Shown piece after piece: positions 32,203 to 41,792 of a stretch of DNA of 64,000 nucleotides. The number at the start of each line of letters is the position of its first letter. Position 1 is the first letter of the stretch. Source of the stretch: Winogradskyella litoriviva. Its GTDB lineage: Bacteria; Bacteroidota; Bacteroidia; Flavobacteriales; Flavobacteriaceae. The translations under genes were made by a program, and so were the position numbers. The DNA lies in contig NZ_JABRWQ010000001.1 of the NCBI RefSeq assembly GCF_013249065.1, positions 310,001 through 374,000 on the forward strand, given 5' to 3'. Below the pieces are notes generated by a model. The model worked only from the letters and a program-made list of their open reading frames with translations. It searched no databases and had not been told where the DNA came from.

Positions 32203-33771
32203 ATGAAAAACATAATTACACTTATACTCTTACTCTTTGCCTATGCTTTGTCTTTTTCTCAAAGTGCTAACTTAGATAGAGAATACTTTAATGTATCTTA
32301 TGTAAAATTGCCTACTCATCCTATATTAGATAACTCCAAAAGAACCTTTTCTACAAACAAAAGAGCAATTTCGTTATCTGGTTTTTCTAGAGTTAAGTCT
32401 AATGGTACTTTAGATATTAATTATAGATTTAATGGAACAAATGTAGGAGAGGTTGAAATAAAAAAGACTAAACACGAAAAAAAGGACGATGATGGCAACG
32501 TAGTTTCAACAAGTTACACCTATAAAGTTCATGTTACTTACACGTCTTCAGCTAGTATAGCGGTTAGCAACTCAGAAAACATTGAAAATGATTATCAAAA
32601 TGACTTTTCTGAAAAAGACAATTATGAGAGTAAGAATTTCTCAACATACTCAGCTGCACAAAATTATTATAACAACAACCGTAATAACTTAAGGAACACG
32701 CATTCTTCTGATCACCAAAAAGGAATATTATATTCTATAAATGCAAACCTAAACAACATTTACGGCTATCAAATTACCAACTCTAGAAGTGAGCATTTTT
32801 GGATTTTAGGAAAGAAAAAGCATCCAGAATATAAAAAACATATGGAAGCTTTTGAAACTATGAAAGCCGTATTTTCTAAAATGAAATCTGACGAATCTGT
32901 TGCTAACTTAAAAAACGAATTAACACCTGTAATAGATTATTTTAATAGTCTAGTACCTAAATATGCTGGCCAAAAAAAGAAAGAAACAAAAATGAGATAT
33001 GCTAGTTTTTATAACATTGCCAAAATGTACTATTATCTAGACATGCCAGAGAAATCGAAAATATATGCACAAAAATTAATTGATAATGGTTACGACAAAT
33101 CTGATGGAAAGTACTTTATTAGAAAAGCAGATGAATTAATAACAAAATTTAAAGCCAACAACACAAATACCAGACACTTTGAAGTACTCACAGAAGATTT
33201 AAGCAATATTGTAGAAGAACCAATAATAGTTGAAACAGAAGAATCATCATCTTTAGACTTAGAATTAATTAAGGCATATTTAGTATCTAAAGCAGGCGAT
33301 ACCACTTTAGTAGATGTGGACACCAAAGACATTAAAAACATTGCCTATAAAATGAATATTGTAAGGTATGCAGATAATGGTACACCAATTGGTACAGAAG
33401 TTAAAAGTGCTAAAGCGCTAAACGAAGTCCTTTTTATTGATGGCACACATTATAAAAATGTAAATTTTAAAGAAACTACTACAAACCAAGAGACACTTAA
33501 TGGTTCGCAAGAAAAACTATGCAAAGTATTAGTTGAATCTAATAACATTAACCTTTATCTATTTAATGAAGAAGAACCTGTAATTGTAACGTCAAATAAC
33601 GAAACAGGAATATCTACACTATCAAAATCTTATGTTTTTGGATTTAATAAAAATCTTGCTAAACTAGCTGAAGGACACCCAGTACTCATTGAAAAAGTGA
33701 ATAATAATCAGTTTAAAAATACTATTGAGGACTTAGTTAAATTCTGTAATGAATTGGCTAGCTTAAATTAG
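32203..33771 (+). CDS. Exported protein of unknown function
   Basis: The frame is open from 32170, but I choose ATG 32203. It starts a signal peptide (MKNIITLILLLFAYALSFSQ), and a -7 box TATATTTG at 32165-32172 overlaps the earlier ATG. The mature protein has 502 residues, soluble, with strands in the N-terminal third (GTLDINYRFNGTNVGEVEIKK, TYKVHVTYTSSASIAVSN) and a helical, TPR-like segment near residues 240-300 (YASFYNIAKMYYYLDMPEKSK). No recognised catalytic motif and no T9SS sorting domain. Function unknown. Confidence 0.7.
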   Translation: MKNIITLILLLFAYALSFSQSANLDREYFNVSYVKLPTHPILDNSKRTFSTNKRAISLSGFSRVKSNGTLDINYRFNGTNVGEVEIKKTKHEKKDDDGNVVSTSYTYKVHVTYTSSASIAVSNSENIENDYQNDFSEKDNYESKNFSTYSAAQNYYNNNRNNLRNTHSSDHQKGILYSINANLNNIYGYQITNSRSEHFWILGKKKHPEYKKHMEAFETMKAVFSKMKSDESVANLKNELTPVIDYFNSLVPKYAGQKKKETKMRYASFYNIAKMYYYLDMPEKSKIYAQKLIDNGYDKSDGKYFIRKADELITKFKANNTNTRHFEVLTEDLSNIVEEPIIVETEESSSLDLELIKAYLVSKAGDTTLVDVDTKDIKNIAYKMNIVRYADNGTPIGTEVKSAKALNEVLFIDGTHYKNVNFKETTTNQETLNGSQEKLCKVLVESNNINLYLFNEEEPVIVTSNNETGISTLSKSYVFGFNKNLAKLAEGHPVLIEKVNNNQFKNTIEDLVKFCNELASLN

Positions 33772-33878
33772 ACGCAATAGCTTTCTATACTTAAACACTT
33801 TTACAAAAGGAGTTTTAATTTGATGCTTGGTATGAATTCTCTAATAAAAGCTTAAAAAGCAATGTTTATATATTATTT

Positions 33879-36800
33879 TTAATTCAACTTATACATCACA
33901 TCATGCTCCTTCAAACTATTTAAAAGTTCTTGTGAAATTTTAATCTTATTTTTTCGACTTGGCATTTGTACTTTTATTTTTTCAGCATTATCATAAACCA
34001 AAAAGTTTAAAGTTTGATTTCCTTCATGAAACTTAATTAAATCGTACAATATTGAGATTTTCTCTTTTTCTAAATCTCTAATATTAAGTTGTATAGATAG
34101 TTTTTTTGCATAAGTATCCATGACATCGTGCAACAACTGAAAACTATTAAACTGAATTCTAGGGTCACCTTTTTTACCTGTATCTCTATTTACCCAACCT
34201 TCGCGAACAAAAGCGCGTACATACACAAATGAGTTAATGACAAAAAAGTGTCTAAACTTTAAATAGTCTTCACCAAAGATTCTAAACTCAAAACTATCTC
34301 TATAATCTTCAATCGTAAATATAGCCCAGCCTTTACCTTGTTTGCTCACACGATGTTGCACATCTGTAACCACACCACCAAAAGTGACTTCTTTATTTAC
34401 AATTGCTTCTAAATCATTAAATAAACCTACAGTTCCGTTGCAAAAAGTTTTCATTTCGGTTTTAAAATCATCTAAAGGATGACCAGATATGTATATACCA
34501 ACCACTTCACGTTCTCTCGATAGTTTTTCCATAGTTCCCCAATCTTCACATGGTGGAACAGTTGGCTCAGCTATTTGTACATCACTAGCTTCTCCAAATA
34601 AACTTACTTGTGCAGAATTTTCATTTTCTTGGTGTTTTGCACCATATTTTACCGCTTTTTCTAAAAAGGTAATGCCATCACCATCATTTGCAAAATATTG
34701 TGCTCTATGTGTATCTGGCCAACAATCAAATCCACCAGCATTAGCTAAACCTTCAAAAGCTTTTTTATTAGCAGCCCGTAAATCAATACGTTTTGCTAAA
34801 TCAAAAATAGATTTATAATTACCATCCTTCTTTCTGTTTTCTACAATGGTTTTTACAGCGCCATGGCCTACACCTTTTATGGCTCCCATTCCAAACCGAA
34901 CAGCGTTGTCTTTATTTACAGAGAATTTGTAAAAACTTTCATTAACACTTGGACCTAAAACTGGTAATCGCATCCGCTTACATTCTTCCATAAAGAAGGT
35001 TACGGATTTAATATCATTCATGTTATTAGATAAAACGGCAGCCATATATTCTGCAGGATAATGTGCTTTTAAGTAGGCTGTTTGGTATGCAATCCATGCA
35101 TAACAGGTGGAGTGCGATTTGTTAAAGGCGTAGCTTGCAAAGGCTTCCCAATCCTTCCATATTTTTTCTAATTTGGTTTTATCTAATCCTTTGGCTCCTG
35201 CTTGTTCAATAAATTTTGGTTTCATTTTATCCAAAACCGCAATTTGCTTTTTACCCATGGCTTTTCTCAAAACATCGGCTTCACCTTTGGTAAAATCCGC
35301 CAACTTTTGAGACAACAACATTACCTGCTCTTGGTAAACGGTAATTCCATAGGTTTCCTTGAGATATTCTTCCATTTCTGGTAAATCGTATACAATCTCC
35401 TCATCACCATGTTTACGCGCAATAAAACTTGGAATATATTCCATTGGACCAGGACGATACAAGGCATTCATGGCAATTAAATCATCAAAAACCGTAGGTT
35501 TAAGATTCTTCATGTGTTTTTGCATGCCTGGAGATTCATACTGAAACACACCAACCGTTTCTCCACGTTGAAATAACTCATATGTTTTTACATCATCTAA
35601 CGGAAAATTTTCTGGATCGAGCAAAATATCGTGTTTTGCTTTTACTATCTTAACCGTATCTTTAATTAAGGTTAAGGTTTTTAGTCCCAAGAAATCCATT
35701 TTTAATAAACCTGCATCTTCAACGACAGAGTTATCAAATTGCGTAACATATAAATCGGAATCTTTTGCTAAAGACACCGGAACATAATTGGTAATATCTC
35801 CTGGTGTAATAATTACACCACAAGCATGAATACCTGTATTTCTTACCGAGCCCTCTAATATTCTGGCTTGGTTGATGGTTTCGGCTTGTAAATCGTCACC
35901 ATCTGAAATATTTAATAATTCATTAATTTTTTCTAAATCCTCAGCTCTAAATTTTTTCGCTAATTCCTTTTCATCTAAACCAAAAATCTTTCCGAGTTTA
36001 GACATTAACGGAATTAATTTAGCAATATGATCCGCTTCATTTAATGGTAAGTCTAAAACTCTGGCTGTATCTCTAATGGATGATTTAGCAGCCATAGTTC
36101 CGTAAGTAATAATCTGCGCTACTTGGTTGGCTCCATATTTTTCAATAACATAATCCATAACACGACCTCGACCTTCATCATCAAAATCGATATCGATATC
36201 TGGCATACTTACACGATCCGGATTTAGGAAACGCTCAAAAAGTAAATCGTATTTAATTGGGTCTATATTGGTAATCCATAAACAATAAGCAACTACAGAA
36301 CCTGCTGCAGAACCACGACCAGGACCAACCGAAACGTCCATGTTTCTGGCTTCGCGAATAAAATCTTCTACAATTAAGAAATAACCTGGATATCCTGTTT
36401 TTTCAATAACGCTTAACTCAAAATCGAGACGTTCTTCAATTTCTGGTGTAATGTCGCCATAACGGATTTTTGCACCTTTATAAGTTAAATGTCTTAAAAA
36501 GGCATTTTCTCCACGTTTACCTCCATCTTCTTCATCTTCTTTAAATTTAAACTCATCCGGAATATCAAAAGCAGGTAACAATACATCTCTTGCTAACTCG
36601 TAAGGTTCAATTTTATCAACAACCTCTTGAATATTTACAATCGCTTCAGGCACATCTCTAAACAACGCCTTCATTTCTTCTGAAGACTTAAAATAATATT
36701 CTTGATTAGGTAAACCGTAACGGTAACCACGTCCACGACCAATTGGTGTGGCTTGCTTTTCTCCATCTTTTACACACAATAAAATATCGTGCGCATTGGC

Positions 36801-38264
36801 ATTTTCTTGGTCAACATAGTAAGTATTGTTTGTGGCTACCAACTTAACATCGTGCTTTTTTGAAAACTGAATTAACACAGGATTCACACGATTTTCATCT
36901 TCCTGATTGTGACGCATGATTTCTAAATACAAATCATCTTTAAAGGTCTCTTTCCACCACAATAAAGCTTCTTCTGCTTGGTTTTCACCAACATTAAGTA
37001 CCTTGCTTGGCACTTCACCATAAAGATTTCCAGTTAAACAGATTAAATCTTCTTTGTACTGCTCAATCAGTTTTTTATCTACTCTAGGCACATAATAAAA
37101 ACCATCTGTAAATGCTGCAGACGATAATTTTGCCAAATTATGATAGCCATTTTTATTCTTGGCCATTAATACAATTTGGTACCCATTGTCTTTTCTGGTT
37201 TTATCTGCATGGTTTTCGCAGACAAAAAACTCACAACCAATAATTGGTTTTATAATTTTACCTTTCTTTTCTAAACCAGCCTCTTCTGCTTCTTTATGTT
37301 GTGCTTTTACTTTTTTATTATGGCCTGAAACCGCACTCACAAAGTGAAATGCACCCATCATATTTCCATGATCCGTCATTGCAACGGCTGGCATATTTTC
37401 TCTAGCTGCAGCAGCTACTAAATCCTTAACACTAATAGTGGATTGAAGAATGGAATACTGCGAATGGTTATGCAAATGTGCAAAATCAACATCTTTGATT
37501 TGAGATGCAGCCTCTTTATCTACAACAACTGGTGTGACTTCTGATTGCTCTTTTTGAAGGCGTGCATTAATTTTTGCACTTGCCTTCTTTAAATTTATAT
37601 GTTTTAAGTTGATGAGCTGAATCTCAGCAGGATTCTCTTGCGTGTATTTTTCAAAATAATCTGGCTCAACATCTAACTGTTCCTTGGTGTACTGCTTACG
37701 TCTTATTAACTCTAAAAAACAACGTGTGGTAGCCTCAACATCGGCAGTTGCATTGTGTGCTTCTGCAAATGGCTGATTAAATAAATACTCATGTAATTCC
37801 GTTAATGTTGGTAATTTAAACTTTCCGTATCGTCCACCTGGCAACTGACATAATTCTGCTGTATGTTCTGTACAGGTATCTAAAACTGGCAATTCTTGAA
37901 GCGGATTTGTAACGTCTTCACGTACAAATTCGGCTCCCATAATATTTAAATCGAACTTTACATTCTGCCCAACAACAAATTTGGTTTTTGATAAAGCGAT
38001 GTTGAATTTCTCTAAAACTTCTGCCAATGGCACACCTTGTTCTTGAGCTAATTCTGTAGAAATACCATGAATTTTCTCAGCATCATACGGAATATTAAAA
38101 CCTTCTGGCTGTACCAAATAATCTTGATGCTCTATGCAATTTCCCATACCATCATGCAATTGCCAAGCAATCTGTATGCATCTAGGCCAATTATCTGTAT
38201 CTGTAATTGGTGCATCCCAACGTTTTGGTAATCCTGTGGTTTCGGTATCGAATATTAAGTACAT
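33879..38264 (-). CDS. dnaE: DNA polymerase III alpha subunit with fused N-terminal 3'-5' exonuclease
   Basis: 1461 residues, about 300 longer than E. coli DnaE. Residues ~1-190 are a DnaQ-like exonuclease (Asp7/Glu9 in FDTETTGL; HNATADVEATTRCF near the end). The PHP domain starts near residue 265 (FAHLHNHSQYSIL, AMTDHGNMMG). The polymerase active site has PDIDIDFDDEGRGRV, and GPGRGSAAGSVVAYCL precedes it. The HhH and OB-fold region closes the protein (VTFGGVVTDVQHRVSKQGKGW). Fusion of proofreading and polymerase activities in one chain is typical of Bacteroidota replicative polymerases. Monocistronic. Confidence 0.95.
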   Translation of the reverse strand: MYLIFDTETTGLPKRWDAPITDTDNWPRCIQIAWQLHDGMGNCIEHQDYLVQPEGFNIPYDAEKIHGISTELAQEQGVPLAEVLEKFNIALSKTKFVVGQNVKFDLNIMGAEFVREDVTNPLQELPVLDTCTEHTAELCQLPGGRYGKFKLPTLTELHEYLFNQPFAEAHNATADVEATTRCFLELIRRKQYTKEQLDVEPDYFEKYTQENPAEIQLINLKHINLKKASAKINARLQKEQSEVTPVVVDKEAASQIKDVDFAHLHNHSQYSILQSTISVKDLVAAAARENMPAVAMTDHGNMMGAFHFVSAVSGHNKKVKAQHKEAEEAGLEKKGKIIKPIIGCEFFVCENHADKTRKDNGYQIVLMAKNKNGYHNLAKLSSAAFTDGFYYVPRVDKKLIEQYKEDLICLTGNLYGEVPSKVLNVGENQAEEALLWWKETFKDDLYLEIMRHNQEDENRVNPVLIQFSKKHDVKLVATNNTYYVDQENANAHDILLCVKDGEKQATPIGRGRGYRYGLPNQEYYFKSSEEMKALFRDVPEAIVNIQEVVDKIEPYELARDVLLPAFDIPDEFKFKEDEEDGGKRGENAFLRHLTYKGAKIRYGDITPEIEERLDFELSVIEKTGYPGYFLIVEDFIREARNMDVSVGPGRGSAAGSVVAYCLWITNIDPIKYDLLFERFLNPDRVSMPDIDIDFDDEGRGRVMDYVIEKYGANQVAQIITYGTMAAKSSIRDTARVLDLPLNEADHIAKLIPLMSKLGKIFGLDEKELAKKFRAEDLEKINELLNISDGDDLQAETINQARILEGSVRNTGIHACGVIITPGDITNYVPVSLAKDSDLYVTQFDNSVVEDAGLLKMDFLGLKTLTLIKDTVKIVKAKHDILLDPENFPLDDVKTYELFQRGETVGVFQYESPGMQKHMKNLKPTVFDDLIAMNALYRPGPMEYIPSFIARKHGDEEIVYDLPEMEEYLKETYGITVYQEQVMLLSQKLADFTKGEADVLRKAMGKKQIAVLDKMKPKFIEQAGAKGLDKTKLEKIWKDWEAFASYAFNKSHSTCYAWIAYQTAYLKAHYPAEYMAAVLSNNMNDIKSVTFFMEECKRMRLPVLGPSVNESFYKFSVNKDNAVRFGMGAIKGVGHGAVKTIVENRKKDGNYKSIFDLAKRIDLRAANKKAFEGLANAGGFDCWPDTHRAQYFANDGDGITFLEKAVKYGAKHQENENSAQVSLFGEASDVQIAEPTVPPCEDWGTMEKLSREREVVGIYISGHPLDDFKTEMKTFCNGTVGLFNDLEAIVNKEVTFGGVVTDVQHRVSKQGKGWAIFTIEDYRDSFEFRIFGEDYLKFRHFFVINSFVYVRAFVREGWVNRDTGKKGDPRIQFNSFQLLHDVMDTYAKKLSIQLNIRDLEKEKISILYDLIKFHEGNQTLNFLVYDNAEKIKVQMPSRKNKIKISQELLNSLKEHDVMYKLN

Positions 38265-38384
38265 AGAAAAAGCCTTTAAACCTATCTTTTATTCCCTTTC
38301 AATAGAGAAAGGAACCTAAAAAAGTTAGCATATAAAATTACATAGAATTTGAACTTTTTTGAAATGAAGTTATAAACAATTGTA

Positions 38385-38417
38385 AACAAAAAAGTGTTAC
38401 TCGCTGAGTAACACTTT
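38385..38417 (-). terminator. Terminator after the DUF6252 lipoprotein gene
   Basis: A perfect 12-bp stem AAAGTGTTACTC/GAGTAACACTTT with 3-nt loop (38391-38417). A T6 run follows on the minus strand. Confidence 0.85.
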
Positions 38418-38440
38418 TTATTTAAAATTATGTAATTTCT

Positions 38441-39649
38441 TTATGCTTGCAAATAATCTGGCACACCATTTCCGTCCGTATCTACAGCATCAGAAGGATT
38501 TCCATCACCATTTGGATCAGCATTTTCATTAATAGTTAAAATAGTATCACCATCATCATCGTCATCTAAATAATCTACATCACCATCACCATCGGTATCT
38601 ATAGGATTACCATCTGCATCAACAGCTTCATATTGTGTTAATACACCATCACCATCGTCATCATTATCTAGATAGTTAGGTACACCATCTCCATCTGTAT
38701 CATCATCTTCAAAATCATCATTTCCATTAAAGTCTTCAAATACATTTGGCACGCCATCACCATCATCATCACTACAGTCTAAAGCATCAATTTTTGCTTG
38801 TATACTACCATCTTCATCACCGCAAACGTCAATTTCTTGTTGAAGATAAAATCCATATTGCGCGCACTTATCATTATAATTACCAATAGTAGCCGTTACA
38901 TATTGAGAATTAGCTTCCATTACATTAGCTGAGGCATACTCACAAGGCATTGTACAGTCACCTAACTCGTCTATTTTTGTTTGAATAGACCCATCTAAAT
39001 CACCACAATAGTTACGTTGATTGTTTAATGCTTCAACGTAATTGGAACATGCTAACGAATAAGCTTCACTACTAACAAATTCTAAACTTGTTGCAAAAGT
39101 CGCTTCGTATGCTAAAAGCGCATCATCTGCAGCAATCTCCACATCAGCACAAGTAATTGGACTTGTTGGGATTTCCCCATAAACCAAAGGCACCTTATAA
39201 AAAATTCCATTTGTAAATCCGATAGAATTCAGGCCTTCTTCATCAAAAGCTAAAAATCGGTACGTACCTGTAAATGTTTTATTTACTACATCTATTTCAC
39301 TGATAATTATCTCTCCTAATTCTGGATAAATAGAAACAGTTTCATCAGGTCTATTATTAGTGGAATACGTTGTTCCGAACCCATCTAAATATTGAGCTTC
39401 AATAGCATCTACATCACCAACAACAAACGTGTTTTCAGTTACGGAAGGTACTTTAAGATTTACGGTTTCATAATTGTTTGATCCTGTAATTGTCAAAAAA
39501 CCATTAGTTTCAATACTAGCAGTAAAAGAACTAGCTCTCCAAAGTGCATTTTCACGATCACCTTGAAAAGCAGGCGAATTAAATTCTACTTCATCACCAC
39601 AGCTAAATACGGTTAAAAAAACAAGAGATAAGAGGATTAGTTTCTTCAT
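38441..39649 (-). CDS. DUF6252-type lipoprotein with C-terminal calcium-binding Asp repeats
   Basis: 402 residues. The lipobox is LTVFSC with Cys17. Residues ~25-155 resemble the DUF6252 domain ([22 protein letters not shown]). A Cys-containing tandem helical repeat follows at ~165-290: two copies share the form CGDxDGSIQxKIDxL. The C-terminus (~295-402) is made of thrombospondin type 3-like repeats ([34 protein letters not shown]), which bind calcium. Such Asp-rich stalks are usual in surface-exposed flavobacterial proteins. A -7 box TATATTTG (39685-39678) precedes the gene. Function unknown, probably outer-membrane anchored. Confidence 0.75.
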   Translation of the reverse strand: MKKLILLSLVFLTVFSCGDEVEFNSPAFQGDRENALWRASSFTASIETNGFLTITGSNNYETVNLKVPSVTENTFVVGDVDAIEAQYLDGFGTTYSTNNRPDETVSIYPELGEIIISEIDVVNKTFTGTYRFLAFDEEGLNSIGFTNGIFYKVPLVYGEIPTSPITCADVEIAADDALLAYEATFATSLEFVSSEAYSLACSNYVEALNNQRNYCGDLDGSIQTKIDELGDCTMPCEYASANVMEANSQYVTATIGNYNDKCAQYGFYLQQEIDVCGDEDGSIQAKIDALDCSDDDGDGVPNVFEDFNGNDDFEDDDTDGDGVPNYLDNDDDGDGVLTQYEAVDADGNPIDTDGDGDVDYLDDDDDGDTILTINENADPNGDGNPSDAVDTDGNGVPDYLQA

Positions 39650-39789
39650 GTGTAAATTGGTCTTTTATCTTTGCCTCAAATATAACGAAACAAGAAACCC
39701 AAAAGTATAATAATTTTTTATATAGAGCATAACTTGGTTTTTTCTTTTAGTTAAAAAGAGGTTCTTTTAGTTAAAATGTATATAAAACA

Positions 39790-39818
39790 TTGTGTTTCCT
39801 AAAATTATACTATCTTTG
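39790..39818 (+). promoter_or_regulatory. Promoter of the rpsP operon
   Basis: -33 TTG (39790-39792), 18-nt spacer, perfect -7 box TATCTTTG (39811-39818), 46 bp before rpsP. Confidence 0.65.
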
Positions 39819-39864
39819 CGCCCTCATTAATAACAGAGGTCGAGAACCTCACTAATTAATTATT

Positions 39865-40377
39865 ATGCCTGTAAAAATTAGATTACAAAGACACGGTAAA
39901 AAAGGAAAACCTTATTACTGGATCGTAGCAGCGGATTCTCGCGCTAAAAGAGATGGTAAATACCTTGAAAAATTAGGTGCTTACAATCCTAACACAAATC
40001 CTGCAACTATTGAATTAGACGTTGATGGTGCCGTAACTTGGTTACAAAATGGTGCGCAACCAACTGACACAGCAAAAGCAATTTTATCTTATAAAGGTGC
40101 TATGCTAAAAAATCATTTAGCTGGTGGTGTTAGAAAAGGTGCTTTAACTGAAGAGCAAGCAGAAGAAAAATTCAATGCTTGGTTAGAAGAAAAAGCGGCT
40201 AAAATTGCAGCTAAAACTGATGGTTTATCTAAGGCTGATGCAGATGCAAAAGCTAAAGCATTAGAAGCTGAAAAAGCAGTAAACGAAGCTCGTATAGCTG
40301 CGGCAGCTCCTGTTGTTGAAGAAACAGCTGAAGAAACTGCAACGGAAGAAGCAACAGCTTCTAACGAAGAAGAATAA
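39865..40377 (+). CDS. rpsP: 30S ribosomal protein S16 with long C-terminal extension
   Basis: 170 residues against ~80-90 in most bacteria. Residues 1-~85 are canonical S16 (MPVKIRLQRHGKKGKPYYWI, LGAYNPNTNPATIELD, GAQPTDTAKAIL). The remaining ~85 residues are Ala/Glu/Lys-rich and probably helical then disordered, ending in an acidic tail (EETAEETATEEATASNEEE). Such an extension is common in Bacteroidota S16. S16 binds 16S rRNA early in 30S assembly. First gene of the rpsP-rimM-trmN6 cluster, followed by an intergenic hairpin. Confidence 0.96.
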   Translation: MPVKIRLQRHGKKGKPYYWIVAADSRAKRDGKYLEKLGAYNPNTNPATIELDVDGAVTWLQNGAQPTDTAKAILSYKGAMLKNHLAGGVRKGALTEEQAEEKFNAWLEEKAAKIAAKTDGLSKADADAKAKALEAEKAVNEARIAAAAPVVEETAEETATEEATASNEEE

Positions 40378-40399
40378 AAAAATATTTTTTTATACTTTT

Positions 40400-40430
40400 A
40401 AACCCAGGCTATTTCAGTCTGGGTTTTTTA
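40400..40430 (+). terminator. Intra-operon terminator between rpsP and rimM
   Basis: Arms AAACCCAG (40400-40407) and CTGGGTTT (40419-40426) with a following T-run. It ends just before rimM, so it may reduce rimM expression relative to rpsP. Confidence 0.75.
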
Positions 40431-40440
40431 TTTCAATTTT

Positions 40441-40971
40441 ATGAAAAAAGAAGAATGCTTTTATTTAGGTAAAATAGTTAAGAAATATAGCTTTAAAGGA
40501 GAACTATTAGCTAAATTAGATACAGACGAACCTGATTTGTACGATAATCTAGATGCCATTTTTATTGATTTGAGAGGAAATTTAGTACCATTCTTTATAG
40601 AATCTTCACAGTTACACAAATCAGATTTATTGAGATTAAAATTTGAAGATGTAAATGATGAAGCTGATGCAGATGCATTACTAAAAACAGAATTATATTT
40701 ACCCTTAGAATTATTACCTAAGCTTGAAGGCGATAAGTTTTATTTTCATGAAGTAATTGGCTTTAACATTAAAGACCAAAACTTTGGTAATGTTGGCATT
40801 ATAACAGGAATTAATGACTCTACAGCTCAATCCTTATTTGAAATTGATAGAGATGGTATTGAAATCTTAATTCCTATGAATGATGAATTTATTGTTAAAG
40901 TAGATCGAGAAAACAAAACCATTGTAGTAAATACACCAGAAGGATTGATAGATTTATATCTTGAAGAATAA
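40441..40971 (+). CDS. rimM: Ribosome maturation factor RimM
   Basis: 176 residues. The N-terminal domain (FYLGKIVKKYSFKGELLAKLDTD) and the C-terminal PRC-barrel (KFYFHEVIGFNIKDQNFGNVGIITGI, ILIPMNDEFIVKVDRENKTIVV) are complete. RimM helps fold the 3' domain of 16S rRNA and contacts S19. It lies 63 bp after rpsP, as usual, but is followed by trmN6 rather than the trmD-rplS pair found in many other phyla. Confidence 0.95.
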   Translation: MKKEECFYLGKIVKKYSFKGELLAKLDTDEPDLYDNLDAIFIDLRGNLVPFFIESSQLHKSDLLRLKFEDVNDEADADALLKTELYLPLELLPKLEGDKFYFHEVIGFNIKDQNFGNVGIITGINDSTAQSLFEIDRDGIEILIPMNDEFIVKVDRENKTIVVNTPEGLIDLYLEE

Positions 40972-41687
40972 TGAGTTCGCTCCCTTTTAAATTTAAAGAA
41001 TTCTCAGTCAACCAAGACCGTTGTGCTATGAAAATTGGCACTGATGGTGTTTTACTTGGCGCATGGACCTCTATTTTACACAATCCTCATAATGTTTTAG
41101 ACGTTGGTGCTGGCACTGGTGTTTTATCTCTAATGATGGCTCAAAGAAGTTTCGCAGAAAATATTGAAGCTATAGAAATTGATGCTGATGCCTATGAACA
41201 ATGTGCTGAGAATTTTGAAAATTCAAATTGGGCAGATCGTTTATTCTGTTACCATGCTTCTCTTTTAGAATTTGTTGAAGAAGTAGATGATAAATTTGAC
41301 CTTATTATTTGTAACCCTCCATTTTATTCGGAAGATTATAAAACTGAAAACGAATCGAGAGACTTAGCTCGTTTCAATGATGCTATGCCTTTTGAACACT
41401 TAGTTTTTGCTGTTGCAAATTTATTATCGAGCAATGGTATTTTTTCTATAATAATACCAAATAAAGAAGAAGAAAAATTTATTGATTTAGCTTCAAAATA
41501 TAAATTATTCTCTAACCGCATACTTCGTGTAAAAGGAAATCCTAAATCTGAAATTAAGCGTAGCTTAATAGAATTTTCATTTACAAAAAATGAAACCCAT
41601 ACTTCTGAGTTAATAATAGAAACTGCTCGCCATCAATACACAGATGATTACATTCAATTAACTAAAGATTTTTATCTGAAAATGTAA
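40971..41687 (+). CDS. trmN6: tRNA1(Val) A37 N6-methyltransferase (TrmN6/YfiC family)
   Basis: 238 residues, a class I SAM-dependent methyltransferase: SAM-binding VLDVGAGTGVLSLMMAQR, acidic IEIDADAYEQC, and the N6-adenine motif NPPFY in LIICNPPFYSEDYK. The N-terminal KIGTDGVLLGAW is typical of the YfiC family, which methylates A37 of tRNA1-Val. The start codon overlaps the rimM stop (TAATG), so the two are translationally coupled. Confidence 0.87.
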   Translation: MSSLPFKFKEFSVNQDRCAMKIGTDGVLLGAWTSILHNPHNVLDVGAGTGVLSLMMAQRSFAENIEAIEIDADAYEQCAENFENSNWADRLFCYHASLLEFVEEVDDKFDLIICNPPFYSEDYKTENESRDLARFNDAMPFEHLVFAVANLLSSNGIFSIIIPNKEEEKFIDLASKYKLFSNRILRVKGNPKSEIKRSLIEFSFTKNETHTSELIIETARHQYTDDYIQLTKDFYLKM

Positions 41688-41718
41688 TTCTATTGTTGGG
41701 CAATGCTAACGTTTTCGT

Positions 41719-41726
41719 TACTTTTG
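41719..41726 (+). promoter_or_regulatory. -7 box of the acyl-CoA dehydrogenase gene
   Basis: TACTTTTG matches TAnnTTTG and a TTG lies about 20 nt upstream, 67 bp before the ATG. Confidence 0.5.
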
Positions 41727-41792
41727 TTAAACTTATAAAATAACACCTTCTATTTTGATAAATTCTCAAAATAAGAAGCTATAAATATCTAA

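Noticed and set aside
38441..38900. Repetitive-looking ATCACCATCATC tracts that could be taken for a DNA repeat array
   Set aside because: They encode Asp/Gly-rich thrombospondin type 3-like repeats in a lipoprotein and are explained by the protein sequence.
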